DNA from: GCA-2683135 sp964507445
GTDB taxonomy: Bacteria > Planctomycetota > GCA-002687715
Reading direction: 5' to 3'
NCBI GenBank assembly: GCA_964507445.1
Contig: CAZDQF010000007.1
Span: 124,001-188,000, forward strand
Length of the DNA stretch: 64,000 nt
Under the pieces are notes generated by a model. The model was not told the origin of the DNA and did not search any database. It worked only from the letters and a program-made list of their open reading frames with translations. The stretch's first letter is position 1. The number at the start of each line of letters is the position of its first letter. Below are positions 25,683 through 34,171 of the stretch, in pieces. A program made the translations under genes and the position numbers.

Positions 25683-27596
25683 TCACCTGCCGCCGTCGAG
25701 GCGGCGCAGATGGGGTAGGAGCTCCTCCCCACTGCTCGTCGGCGAGGGAACCCCGAGCGTCTTCATGGCGGCGCGGACCCGGTCCTCGGCGTCGTCATCA
25801 GCCTCCAGGGCCCGCCTCAGCCATCGAGCGGCCTGCCCGGGTCGGTCACGCCTCAGGGAGGCCAGCTGAAGGGCAGCGCCGGCGGGATCGTCACCGGTCC
25901 TGTAGGCGTCCACCTGGGCGCCGCCGTCCGCCTCCGCCTCCGACCATGCGCGGAGCGCCTCGCTCCTCCCGGGGTGATCTCGGGCCACGAACACTCCCAG
26001 CCGACTCCCGTCCGGGAGCGGCACCTCCTCCTCGAGGGAGAACGCCTTCCTCAGCGCGCTGTCGGGGTCGAACAGGGCCTCGCTGGTCCTTGCTCCGTAC
26101 TCGTGGAGCTTGCGCCCGCGGCCGTAGCGGACCCACATGGTGCCGGTCTTGGCCAGGATGAAGCGCGCGTCCAGCAGACCTGGGGTGTCTGCGGCGACCC
26201 GGTCCAGGGGGTAGGGCTCGTGGGCTGGATGACCGGGGGGCCAGGAGAACGGGATGAGGCCGAGGGCCATGGAGCGCCCACGGAGATCCCGGACGTACCA
26301 GAACCCGTCTTCCCGGAAGCCGGTCAGATTGAACAGCAGCAGCACCGGTGTGCTGTCGTCCCTGGCTCCGGCCTCTTCGAGGGCTTGGAGGACCCTGGCG
26401 TAGGGCCAGCGGTCCACCTCAGGCGGCCCAGGGACCGGTGAGGGCTCCGACAGCAGCGGCAGCCGGCGGTCGGCCAGGGGCACGGTGAGTTGATCTGCTG
26501 CGGCGCAGAACGAGCCTTGCAGCGCCGCGGCGGCCACCTGTCCGGTCAGGAGCAGGGACAGGGCGACGCGGAGGTCCCGTCGCTTGATGGACAGCACCCC
26601 GTGGCTGGCGGCGATGGCGAGGGCGGGGACCACGGGCAGCAGGTGCCGGGGCTTCTTGGTCATCACCAGGGAGAAGGTCAGGACAGGGATGGCGGTCCAG
26701 ACCAACATCCTCACGGCCATCGGCCGATCCCGTCGCAGGAGGACGACAAAGCCCGCCATGGCTGCCAGCGCGCACGGCAGGCCGAGCCCTACCAGGGCCA
26801 GCTGGCGAGGGTAGTAGAGCAGACCGTCGAGCCCTGTCTGAGCGGACATGTACCCCTCACCCCCGACCACTCCGCCCTGGAAGAAGGCGACGACCGCTTG
26901 AGCGTTGACCACGTACCAGGGGCCCGCCATCACCGCCGCCAGGCCGACCGCGCAGGCCAGGGCGCGGACGGCACCGGATCTCCAAACGGAGACCGCCAGG
27001 GGAGCGACGACGAACACCGGATAGGTCCACTTGGTGAGGCACCCAAGGCCCAGCAGCGCGCCCAGGACCACCCAGCTGCGGCGGCGTCGCAGACCGTCGG
27101 AGCAGAGGAGCCACCACCAGGTCAGGAGGACCACGGGCACCAGGCAGGCCTCCACGTAGTACATGTGCTGGAACGCGAACAGCAGCGGCGCGAAGGACGT
27201 CAGGGCGGCGGCCAGGCAGGCGCCCCAGGGGCCAAGGCTCCGGCGAGCCAGGAGGTAGCTGGCGAAGGTCGTGAGAGCGGCGAGCAACACGTTCACCATG
27301 CGCGCGTCGTGGTAGCCGCCGCCCAGCACGGTCATGGTGCAGGCTCCGAGGATCGGATAGAGCGGCGGGTGGGTCCCACGGAGGGTCGCGACGCCCCAGA
27401 GGTCTCCCTGGTCCAGGTGTCGCTCCGCTGCCGTGGAGGCGAGCCAGTAGCGGTGCTGGTCCATGAACGGGACGCGGGAGTCGTTGGTGAGCCACAGGAG
27501 CTGCAGGGCCGAGACCATCAGCGCGAGGCAACAGACGGCCCAAGGGGCGCGGCCGCGCCCCTTTTCGCTGCCACCCATGGCCTGCTCCGATCCCAT
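25683..27596 (-). CDS. Membrane glycosyltransferase, GT39/ArnT-like (PMT_2 domain)
   Basis: This protein of about 637 residues has roughly ten transmembrane helices in its first 400 residues and a soluble C-terminal part. An acidic pair lies in the first periplasmic loop (DSRVPFMDQHRYW), and the THPPLYPILG motif of GT-C enzymes follows in the second. Proteins of this class transfer a sugar from a polyprenyl phosphate donor to lipid A, protein or polysaccharide at the periplasmic face. ATG 27596, preceded by GAGGAGGGG, was chosen as the start; ATG 27578 is an alternative. It sits back-to-back with the TIM-barrel-like gene and forms a convergent pair with the heparinase-like gene (9-bp gap). 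Confidence 0.85.
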   Translation of the reverse strand: MGSEQAMGGSEKGRGRAPWAVCCLALMVSALQLLWLTNDSRVPFMDQHRYWLASTAAERHLDQGDLWGVATLRGTHPPLYPILGACTMTVLGGGYHDARMVNVLLAALTTFASYLLARRSLGPWGACLAAALTSFAPLLFAFQHMYYVEACLVPVVLLTWWWLLCSDGLRRRRSWVVLGALLGLGCLTKWTYPVFVVAPLAVSVWRSGAVRALACAVGLAAVMAGPWYVVNAQAVVAFFQGGVVGGEGYMSAQTGLDGLLYYPRQLALVGLGLPCALAAMAGFVVLLRRDRPMAVRMLVWTAIPVLTFSLVMTKKPRHLLPVVPALAIAASHGVLSIKRRDLRVALSLLLTGQVAAAALQGSFCAAADQLTVPLADRRLPLLSEPSPVPGPPEVDRWPYARVLQALEEAGARDDSTPVLLLFNLTGFREDGFWYVRDLRGRSMALGLIPFSWPPGHPAHEPYPLDRVAADTPGLLDARFILAKTGTMWVRYGRGRKLHEYGARTSEALFDPDSALRKAFSLEEEVPLPDGSRLGVFVARDHPGRSEALRAWSEAEADGGAQVDAYRTGDDPAGAALQLASLRRDRPGQAARWLRRALEADDDAEDRVRAAMKTLGVPSPTSSGEELLPHLRRLDGGR

Positions 27597-27724
27597 GCCC
27601 CTCCTCACTGACGAGCTCGCGACCTCCCGCTTCCCCGTGCAGGTACAGAATGTCATGGGCCACCGCCGAAAGGAAGATGCGTCCCCTTGCGGGACGACGT
27701 CGCCGACTCACCGCGGAGGTTCAG

Positions 27725-28519
27725 ATGCCACGGGTCCATCGATTCCTGGATGTCAAGGACGTGCGGTCACGCCTGGGAGAACTGGAGGAGCTGGGGCTCC
27801 ACGCGGGCGTGGACCTGACCCAGACCGAGAGCCTGTTCGGTACGAGATGGGATCGTGAGGCGCGTGAGCTGGGCCGCATGCTGCGAGGTCGCGGTCGTCG
27901 CGTCATCGTCCGGGGGCCCGGAGAAGACCACCCGCTCGGCGCTCGGGACAGCTACGTCTTCGATCAGGTGCGCGCCTGCCACGACCGAGCCATGACCGCG
28001 GCGGCCCACTACGGCGCAGAGCACTATCTGGTGCGGCTGTCTTCTTCCCATGGCCTGCCTCGGTCGGCGCGCATCGCGCGCCGTGAGAGCACGGTCCGCA
28101 TGGTCCGACAGCTATCGGCGTCGGCGCGAACCCGGGGCATGGTGTTGGCGGTGGAGCAGCACCTGGAGAACGACCCCGACACCCTGGAGGCGGTCGCTGA
28201 CCTGCAGCGCTCCGTCGGCGGAGGGTTGGTCTTCGCCCCCGCGCTGGCCGTCGCCGCGGGGCACGAAGATGACGCCGAGACGGGCGCCCCCGGGGCGGAG
28301 TTGATGGTGGGGTTGGACCTGACCGACCGCAGGCCCCAGGACCTGGAGCCTCGCGCCCCTGGTAGCGGAGTCCTGGGAGGGATGCCTTCGGTGGCGGAGC
28401 TGTTGAACCGCGAAGGCCTGGAGTTCGTCTGTGTCAGCGGCCCCGTGGGCGAGACCCGACAGATGGTGACGGGACTCAATGAGCTCGCCGAGCGCGTCCC
28501 TGGCAGCGTGGCTCCTTGA
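27725..28519 (+). CDS. Putative TIM-barrel protein resembling sugar-phosphate isomerase/epimerase (AP endonuclease 2 fold)
   Basis: This 264-residue protein shows alternating beta strands and helices in the order expected of a xylose-isomerase-like TIM barrel: a strand GLHAGVDL, a strand RRVIVRGPG, a helix with YVFDQVRACHDRAMTAAAHY, a strand YLVRLSSS, a helix RESTVRMVRQLSASA, and a strand GMVLAVEQHLENDP ending in the usual Glu. Such enzymes use metals bound by Glu, Asp and His, but the later ligands are not clearly conserved, so catalysis is uncertain. ATG 27725 follows a GGAGG sequence and was chosen over the upstream in-frame start at 27650. No operon partner: the next gene is convergent with a 9-bp gap. 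Confidence 0.55.
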   Translation: MPRVHRFLDVKDVRSRLGELEELGLHAGVDLTQTESLFGTRWDREARELGRMLRGRGRRVIVRGPGEDHPLGARDSYVFDQVRACHDRAMTAAAHYGAEHYLVRLSSSHGLPRSARIARRESTVRMVRQLSASARTRGMVLAVEQHLENDPDTLEAVADLQRSVGGGLVFAPALAVAAGHEDDAETGAPGAELMVGLDLTDRRPQDLEPRAPGSGVLGGMPSVAELLNREGLEFVCVSGPVGETRQMVTGLNELAERVPGSVAP

Positions 28520-28528
28520 CTCGACGCC

Positions 28529-29317
28529 TCAGCGACGTCCGTAGCTGTTGCACTCGAACACCCTCACGTCCGCGCCCTTCTCCCTGAGAACCTCCAGGGC
28601 TGCGTCCGTGTGAGCCCCGCCGAGCATGATGATGGAGTCGTCGAAGCCGGCGTAGAGCATGTGCTCGATGAGGTTGCAGGCCGCCGCGCGTCCCCTGGCG
28701 TCGACGTTGGCGGTGATGGTCCGGAGGATCGCGACCATCTCCTCCACGGCCTTCATGCGCAGCTCCCGAGGGCTGTCTGAGCGTCCAGCGACGGTCCGTA
28801 GCCGGATGATGTCGCCGAGACGATCCGCGTCCCCCTGATACAGCTCCGGGTCCTCCACGCCCAACACCTCCAGGACCTGGCGGAACTCCTCCTCGTACCG
28901 GATCGGTTGATAGATGGTCAGGCTGTGCAGGTTGTCGCTCCGGGCGAGGGCCTCGCGCACCGCCTCCCGATGGGCCTTCGCGGCGTCGCTGTCCGTGGGC
29001 AGCGGGCCCAGCGCCGCTTCGCAGCCCATCAGCCGGAAGCCCTTCCTGATCAGGAACCCGATGGCGCCGCGGTTCTCCCGCTGGATGTGGTAGAGGGGGC
29101 CGCGGACCCGGGTGATGCCCCCATGGACGTAGTGCCGGTCCCGGATGATCACGACGCGCAGTTGGGAGAGACCGTCCGCAGCATCTGAGGTCGGGTGGTG
29201 GGTGACCTTTCCATAGCGCGCGAGCCCCTCATCCAGGGGGACTTCCGGCCCTGGCTCCGTGACGCAGCCGGTCATCAGGGCGGCCAGAGCTGCGGTGAGG
29301 GCGATCCTTGGGCTCAT
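28529..29317 (-). CDS. Putative lipoprotein, TraB/ChaN-like appearance, function unknown
   Basis: This protein of about 262 residues starts with a lipoprotein signal ending in LAALMTGC. The body alternates strands and helices: VVIIRDRHYVHGG near the front, a Gln/Arg-rich helix leading to FRLMGCEAALGP, and near the end SIIMLGGAHTDAALEVLREK. That arrangement, with a strand-His start, a central Glu and a late G-x-x-H loop, reminds me of TraB/GumN or ChaN proteins, but the match is too weak to name. ATG 29317 was chosen because it directly precedes the hydrophobic leader; in-frame ATGs at 29329 and 29350 are possible. It is divergent from the pseudo-hydrolase gene, with only 50 bp between the starts. 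Confidence 0.6.
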   Translation of the reverse strand: MSPRIALTAALAALMTGCVTEPGPEVPLDEGLARYGKVTHHPTSDAADGLSQLRVVIIRDRHYVHGGITRVRGPLYHIQRENRGAIGFLIRKGFRLMGCEAALGPLPTDSDAAKAHREAVREALARSDNLHSLTIYQPIRYEEEFRQVLEVLGVEDPELYQGDADRLGDIIRLRTVAGRSDSPRELRMKAVEEMVAILRTITANVDARGRAAACNLIEHMLYAGFDDSIIMLGGAHTDAALEVLREKGADVRVFECNSYGRR

Positions 29318-29367
29318 GGTGGGTATCATGGGGTCGAGCGGATGAGTCATCAACTTCGAGAGCATCC

Positions 29368-30873
29368 ATGACCTTCCTCATCTTGTTGATATTTGTCCTG
29401 CCCGTGGCGGCGCAGGAGCTGGATCTGAACCTGATCCACCGCCGCGCCGGTGAGGAGGTGGCCCGTTCGACCCTGCGCCTCGATGGGCAGCGGCTCACAG
29501 GCGAGTTGACGGGTGGCGGGGTCGTCGTCAAGGGCGAGCTCTCCTTTGACCAGTCCGGCATGGTCCGGGCGTACAAGCGCACCACCCGCAGGGACGGGCG
29601 GCTGGTGTCCAGCGTCTCGTTGAGGTTGCGGTCGGACGGGTCCGGCTACACGCTCCGTGAGTCCCGTCCCCTCGGCGGTCGCAGCACCGCCCTGAAGGGC
29701 GGACGGGTCAAGATGGTGCTGGACGCGGCGTGGCCGGACTGCGTGATCCCGGTGCTCTCCAAGATCGACGCAGGGCGGGTGCCGTTGGCTGATCTCGCCC
29801 GTGAGAGCGTGGTGCTGGGTGACATCCGACCTCGGGATCATGGGGCTCGTTACCTGGACATCCCCGGCGGAGGCCCGACCCTCGAGCTGGATGATCAGCG
29901 CGGGTTCAGCCGGCTGTTGTTGCCCGGCGATGAGCGTTTGACGGTGACCGTCCGGGGGGAAGACTCCGGCGAAGGGCCGGAGGTCTCAGCCCCGGCCGGG
30001 ATCATGGAACAGGAGGTGACCCTCTCCACCGGTCTGGGGGCGACCCTGTCGCTGCCCAGGTCCCGTGAGGGAGCGTTGCCCGGGGTCGTGCTGGTCACGG
30101 ACGCCGGGGCCAGGGACCGAGACGGTGTGGGGGAGGGGCTCCTGTCGGCGTTGGTGCGTCACGTGGCCTGGGAGCTGGCGGACGGCGGCGTGGCGGTGGT
30201 CCGGTTCGATCCGCGGGATCCTCGGGACGGCGTCGGCCTGGACACGCTGCGGCGGGACATCCGTGCCGCTGGCGAGTGGCTGTCCGCGAGACAGGAGGTG
30301 GACGCCGGACGCGTCGCGGTGATCGGCCACGGCCAGGGGGCCTTGCTGGGGGTCCTCGCCGCCCAGGATCGGCCAGATCTCTTTCGCGCCATCGTTGGCC
30401 TGGCGCCCCCCGCCCGGCCGCTGCGCGAGGCCATGGTCGCCCGCCTGCGGGCGCGGCTGCGGGCCAACGCCCTCTCCGCCGAGGCCATGGACGCCGCGGA
30501 GCAGCGCCTCAACGAAGAGCTGGACGCCCTCCGTGACGGCACCGAGTCGGGAGCTCAGCGGTTGATGCGGGAGCTGCTCCCGCGTATCCCCAGCGACGAC
30601 TACCTGGGGACCAAGGCGCAGCTGCTCCTGCTCTTCGGCGCGCGGGACGAGGAGATCCCGCCTGGTCATCGTGGGCTGCTGCAGACGGCGGTGGCGCTGT
30701 ACGGTGGCAAGAACGTTGATCTGCAGGTCATCCCGGGAGCGGATCATGAGTTCCTGGAGCGAGACGGGGGGAGGGGGTCTTCCGGCGCCGCCGATCTGGC
30801 GCGACGACGACACCCGTCCCTCATACCGGTGATCCGCTCATTCCTGGAGACGGCCCTCGCGAAGAAACGGTGA
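29368..30873 (+). CDS. Secreted alpha/beta-hydrolase-fold protein with a missing nucleophile
   Basis: This 501-residue protein has a signal peptide (MTFLILLIFVLPVAAQ), a beta-rich N-terminal region of about 200 residues, and a C-terminal alpha/beta-hydrolase domain (about 225-500) of the dienelactone hydrolase/BAAT kind. The nucleophile elbow reads VIGHGQGALLG, so the position normally held by Ser or Cys in G-x-S-x-G is Gly322. The acid (GARDEE, Asp427) and the histidine (GADHEF, His460) are still in place. It is therefore probably not a classical hydrolase and may bind a ligand instead. ATG 29368 begins the signal peptide. The GT4 gene follows 30 bp later and may share its transcript. Confidence 0.82.
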   Translation: MTFLILLIFVLPVAAQELDLNLIHRRAGEEVARSTLRLDGQRLTGELTGGGVVVKGELSFDQSGMVRAYKRTTRRDGRLVSSVSLRLRSDGSGYTLRESRPLGGRSTALKGGRVKMVLDAAWPDCVIPVLSKIDAGRVPLADLARESVVLGDIRPRDHGARYLDIPGGGPTLELDDQRGFSRLLLPGDERLTVTVRGEDSGEGPEVSAPAGIMEQEVTLSTGLGATLSLPRSREGALPGVVLVTDAGARDRDGVGEGLLSALVRHVAWELADGGVAVVRFDPRDPRDGVGLDTLRRDIRAAGEWLSARQEVDAGRVAVIGHGQGALLGVLAAQDRPDLFRAIVGLAPPARPLREAMVARLRARLRANALSAEAMDAAEQRLNEELDALRDGTESGAQRLMRELLPRIPSDDYLGTKAQLLLLFGARDEEIPPGHRGLLQTAVALYGGKNVDLQVIPGADHEFLERDGGRGSSGAADLARRRHPSLIPVIRSFLETALAKKR

Positions 30874-30903
30874 CCAGGCCGATAGTCGGCCCAGGAGCAG
30901 CCC

Positions 30904-32142
30904 TTGCGCGTCCTTCACGTCCAGGACCACACGATCCCAGAGTTCAGCGGATACGCGTTCCGCAGCCGCTATGTCGTCGAGAACCAGCGAGCCCTGGGGA
31001 TCGACGCGGAGGTGCTGTCCTCCGCTCGGCACCGGTCCTTCGAGGACCTGACCGAGCGACTCGACGGGCTCACCTTTCACCGCACTCCCTGGCCCACAGG
31101 GGCGCTCCAGTCACTCCAGTTGAAGATCCCCTTCTGGCGTGAACGCGTGCTCACGGCGGCCATGGAGCGCCGCATCGTGGAGGTGGCTCGCTCCTTCAAG
31201 CCGGATGCCCTCCACGCCCACTCGCCGTTCTTCAACGGTCAGGCAGCGCTCCGCGCCGGGCGCTCCGTCGGGGTTCCTGTGGTCTATGAGATCCGCGCCT
31301 TCTGGGAGGATGACGCGGTGGACAAGGGGAAGTTCTCCGAGGGCTCCTTCGTGTACAGGCAGGTGCGGCGATTGGAGACCGCCGTCTGCCGTCAGGCCGA
31401 TCACGTGGTCACCATCTGCGGCGGGCTGCGGCAGGACCTGATAGGCCGCGGGATCCCGGGGGAGAAGGTCTCCGTGGTCTCCAATGGTGTGGACATGGAG
31501 AGGTTCAAGCCCACCGCCGCGGACGGGGAGCTGGCGGCCAGGTTGGGCTTGCAAGACAAGGTCGTGGCGGGGTTCGTCGGTTCGTTCTTCCACTACGAGG
31601 GCTTGCCCTTGCTGGTGGAGGCGGTGGCGTTGCTGCGTGAGAAGCACCCGGAGCTGCGGGTCCTCCTGGTGGGCGGCGGTGAGGACGAGGAACGCACCCG
31701 AGCCCGTGCCCGGGAACTCGGAGTGGAGGATCAGGTGATCTTCACCGGGCGGGTCCCACATGCCGAGGTGGACGCCTACTACGCGCTCATCGAGGTCCTG
31801 GTCTACCCCCGTCTGTCGAAGCGCATCACCGAGCTGGTGACGCCCCTCAAGCCGCTGGAGGCGCTGGCCATGGGGAAGGGGGTCATCGGCTCTGACGTGG
31901 GAGGCGTCAAGGAGCTGTTGACGGATTGCGACTCCGGGCGCTTGTTCGAGGCCGGCTCTGCGGAGGCCCTGGCCAGGGCCCTGTCGAACTGGATCCAGAC
32001 CCCGGAGACGGCTCGCGCCGCCGAGCGCGAGGCGGCCCGGGCGGCGGTGTCTCGGGTTCGTACGTGGCGGGGTCAGGTGGCGCGGGTGCTCCCGGTCTAT
32101 GAGTCGCTGACGGGGGAGTCGGCGCCTGTATCATCGCTCTGA
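30904..32142 (+). CDS. GT4 glycosyltransferase of the exosortase-associated type
   Basis: This 412-residue GT-B enzyme shows the signatures of the exosortase A-associated glycosyltransferase family: LHVQDHTIPEFSGYAFRSRY at the start, LHAHSPFFNGQAAL, YEIRAFWEDDAVDKGKFSEG, and VTICGGLRQDLIGRGIP. The UDP-sugar site of GT4 is seen in the second half (FVGSFFHYEGL, then TPLKPLEALAMGKGVIGSDV). In organisms with exosortase, such enzymes help to build the exopolysaccharide with which sorted proteins are associated; no exosortase gene is in this window. The start is TTG 30904, where homology begins at once. It is followed by a radical SAM gene on the same strand. Confidence 0.88.
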   Translation: MRVLHVQDHTIPEFSGYAFRSRYVVENQRALGIDAEVLSSARHRSFEDLTERLDGLTFHRTPWPTGALQSLQLKIPFWRERVLTAAMERRIVEVARSFKPDALHAHSPFFNGQAALRAGRSVGVPVVYEIRAFWEDDAVDKGKFSEGSFVYRQVRRLETAVCRQADHVVTICGGLRQDLIGRGIPGEKVSVVSNGVDMERFKPTAADGELAARLGLQDKVVAGFVGSFFHYEGLPLLVEAVALLREKHPELRVLLVGGGEDEERTRARARELGVEDQVIFTGRVPHAEVDAYYALIEVLVYPRLSKRITELVTPLKPLEALAMGKGVIGSDVGGVKELLTDCDSGRLFEAGSAEALARALSNWIQTPETARAAEREAARAAVSRVRTWRGQVARVLPVYESLTGESAPVSSL

Positions 32143-32203
32143 AGTGAGCTTAGCCCTTATCTCACGTTATGGGCTCTCCCTGGGATCGTGACTCTGCCGA
32201 AGG

Positions 32204-32209
32204 TAGAAT
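32204..32209 (+). promoter_or_regulatory. Putative -10 element upstream of the radical SAM gene
   Basis: TAGAAT matches five of six positions of the -10 consensus and lies 45 bp before ATG 32255 in the 112-bp gap after the glycosyltransferase gene. The -35 region is weak. It would give a leader of about 40 bases. Confidence 0.35.
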
Positions 32210-32254
32210 CGTAGTTGCCGCAGCGCACGATCCACCTTGCGTAGCGAGTTAGCG

Positions 32255-33352
32255 ATGGCGTCCACCGTAAACCTGATGAAGGCTGGGATGGGAGTCTTGT
32301 TGCGTCCTCAGAAGGCGTTCAACAAGCCGGTCCACCTGCAGATCGAGCCCACCACGGTCTGCAATCTCAAGTGCGCGTTCTGCGTACGTGAGAAGAACGT
32401 CTTCCGGCCGAAGAGCATCGACATCGAGCGGTTCAGGCAGGTGTTTGATGAGGTCACTCCGGCCCGCGTGACGTTCGCGGGAGACGGGGAGCCCACCCTC
32501 GCGCCGGATATCTGGAAGATGGTGTCCTACGCGTCCAAGAAGGGCGCCAAGACCATCATCACCAGTAACTGGACCATCGGTCCCCGTGTCGCCGAGAAGG
32601 CGCTGGACGCGGGGCTCTCCGCGCTCCGGGTGAGCATCGACGCGGCCACCGCCTCCACGTACGTGGCCATGCGGAAGGCGGACTACCACAACACCATCGT
32701 GGAGGGCATCCGAGAGCTCCAGCGCTTGAAGAAGGAGCGCGGCGTGGATCGCCCGGACGTGGGCTTCGAGTACGTCATGGGTCGAGACAACATCCACGAG
32801 ATGATCCCGGTCCTGGACCTCGCCGCCGACCTCGGCTTGTGCCGTGTCAACTTCCGGCCCCTCAACCTCGTCGGCATCGAAGAGCGTGAGGAGGAGTTGC
32901 TCGAGGGCATGACGAAGGCCCAGTATCGAGAGGCCCTGGAGGCGGCTCACGCGCACGCCCAGAGTCGGAACATGCCCACCAACCTGGCGGAGGTCATCAG
33001 CCTGCTGCCGCTCTACGAGGTGCGGTACACCGAGGACTTCAACGCCGAAGGCAAGAGCCCGGATTGCATCTATCCCTGGGTCCAGGTCTATGTCAGCGTC
33101 GACGGCTACGTGACCCCGTGCTGCGCCCTGCAGATGGACGAGCGCGTGTTCCTCGGCAACATGTTCGAGGACGGCGGCTTCGACGCGGTCTGGAACGGCG
33201 AGGTCTACCGGAAGATGCGCAAGGACGTGGTCAAGCGTCAGGTCGAGTTCAAGTCCTGCGTCACCTGCGAGGGCCGCGGGCTGGGCAAGGTCGCCAGCCT
33301 CGCGTTGAAGACCCCCGGGTTCCTCAAGCCACCGGGGAACAAGGGATCCTGA
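32255..33352 (+). CDS. Radical SAM protein with SPASM-like C-terminus
   Basis: This 365-residue enzyme has the [4Fe-4S]-binding CxxxCxxC motif (CNLKCAFC, about residues 36-43) and the SAM-binding region VTFAGDGEPTL. Its C-terminal cysteine set is typical of SPASM or twitch auxiliary clusters: one Cys in PDCIYPWVQV, a CC pair in VTPCCALQ, and the closing CVTCEG. Radical SAM/SPASM proteins modify peptides, nucleotides or sugars; the target cannot be read from the sequence. ATG 32255 was chosen over an upstream TTG at 32237. It lies between a GT4 glycosyltransferase and a peptidase C26-type amidotransferase, all on the plus strand, suggesting a shared surface-modification pathway. Confidence 0.88.
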   Translation: MASTVNLMKAGMGVLLRPQKAFNKPVHLQIEPTTVCNLKCAFCVREKNVFRPKSIDIERFRQVFDEVTPARVTFAGDGEPTLAPDIWKMVSYASKKGAKTIITSNWTIGPRVAEKALDAGLSALRVSIDAATASTYVAMRKADYHNTIVEGIRELQRLKKERGVDRPDVGFEYVMGRDNIHEMIPVLDLAADLGLCRVNFRPLNLVGIEEREEELLEGMTKAQYREALEAAHAHAQSRNMPTNLAEVISLLPLYEVRYTEDFNAEGKSPDCIYPWVQVYVSVDGYVTPCCALQMDERVFLGNMFEDGGFDAVWNGEVYRKMRKDVVKRQVEFKSCVTCEGRGLGKVASLALKTPGFLKPPGNKGS

Positions 33353-33387
33353 CCCTCCTCGCGGGGGCATAGAGAGGAAGGGACCGC

Positions 33388-34140
33388 ATGACCAAGCCGA
33401 TCATCGGCATCGTGAGCCGGCGCATTCCGTTTGTGAATGACAGCAAGCCCTATCCCCGCTACGGGGTCGCCATCAGCTACTGCGAGGCGGTGGCCGGGGC
33501 TGGTGGCGTGCCGGTGGTCTTTCCCCTCAGCGACGACAAGACCGTCCTGGAGCGCTACTACGATCTGATCGACGGGCTGTTGCTGCCGGGCGGTCAGGAC
33601 ATCCACCCCATGCACTATGGCGAGGAGCCCCACCAGCTGATCCAGCAGGTGGACCCCAAGCGAGACATCACGGAGCTGGATCTGACCAAGCGGGCGCTGG
33701 CGGATGACGTCCCGATCCTGGCCATCTGTCGCGGCGCTCAGGTGCTCAACGTCGCCGCCGGCGGCTCCTTGATCCAGGACATCCACGCCCAGTTGGGCGA
33801 GGACTCCCTCGCACACTTCCAGGACTTCACGGAGGAATGGCCGTCCCATTCCGTGACCGTCACCGAAGGGACGAAGCTCTACGGCATCGTCGGGGAGGAG
33901 GACACCATGGTGAACTCCTACCACCATCAGGCGGTCAAGGACCTGGCGTCAGGGTTCGTGGTGGGGGCGACGGCGCCGGACGGAGTCGTCGAAGCCATCG
34001 AGTCCGAGGGGCACACCTTCGTCCTCGGGGTGCAATGGCACGCCGAGCTGCTCTACCAGAACCACGACTTCAACATGGCCCTGTTCCGGAGCCACGTGGA
34101 GCACGCCGGGCGGTACGCCCAGGCCCGTCAGGGAGCCTGA
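33388..34140 (+). CDS. Class I glutamine amidotransferase-like hydrolase (peptidase C26, PuuD-type)
   Basis: This 250-residue protein matches gamma-glutamyl-gamma-aminobutyrate hydrolases. The nucleophile lies in AICRGAQVLNV, the oxyanion region is LLLPGGQDIHPMHYG, and the catalytic His-Glu pair is in VQWHAEL, so the triad is complete. Such enzymes cleave gamma-glutamyl amide bonds. In putrescine catabolism they free GABA, but no puu gene is near, and the context with a radical SAM enzyme and a glycosyltransferase points to another gamma-glutamyl substrate. A GAGAGGAAGGGA ribosome-binding sequence precedes ATG 33388. Confidence 0.88.
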   Translation: MTKPIIGIVSRRIPFVNDSKPYPRYGVAISYCEAVAGAGGVPVVFPLSDDKTVLERYYDLIDGLLLPGGQDIHPMHYGEEPHQLIQQVDPKRDITELDLTKRALADDVPILAICRGAQVLNVAAGGSLIQDIHAQLGEDSLAHFQDFTEEWPSHSVTVTEGTKLYGIVGEEDTMVNSYHHQAVKDLASGFVVGATAPDGVVEAIESEGHTFVLGVQWHAELLYQNHDFNMALFRSHVEHAGRYAQARQGA

Positions 34141-34171
34141 GCGCCTCCGCGCCCGTCGCCGACGGGACGCC

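Noticed and set aside
32143..32203. A short imperfect inverted repeat (AGCCC and GGGCT) after the glycosyltransferase gene
   Set aside because: Only 5 bp pair, the loop is 14 bases and no T-tract follows, so I do not call a terminator.
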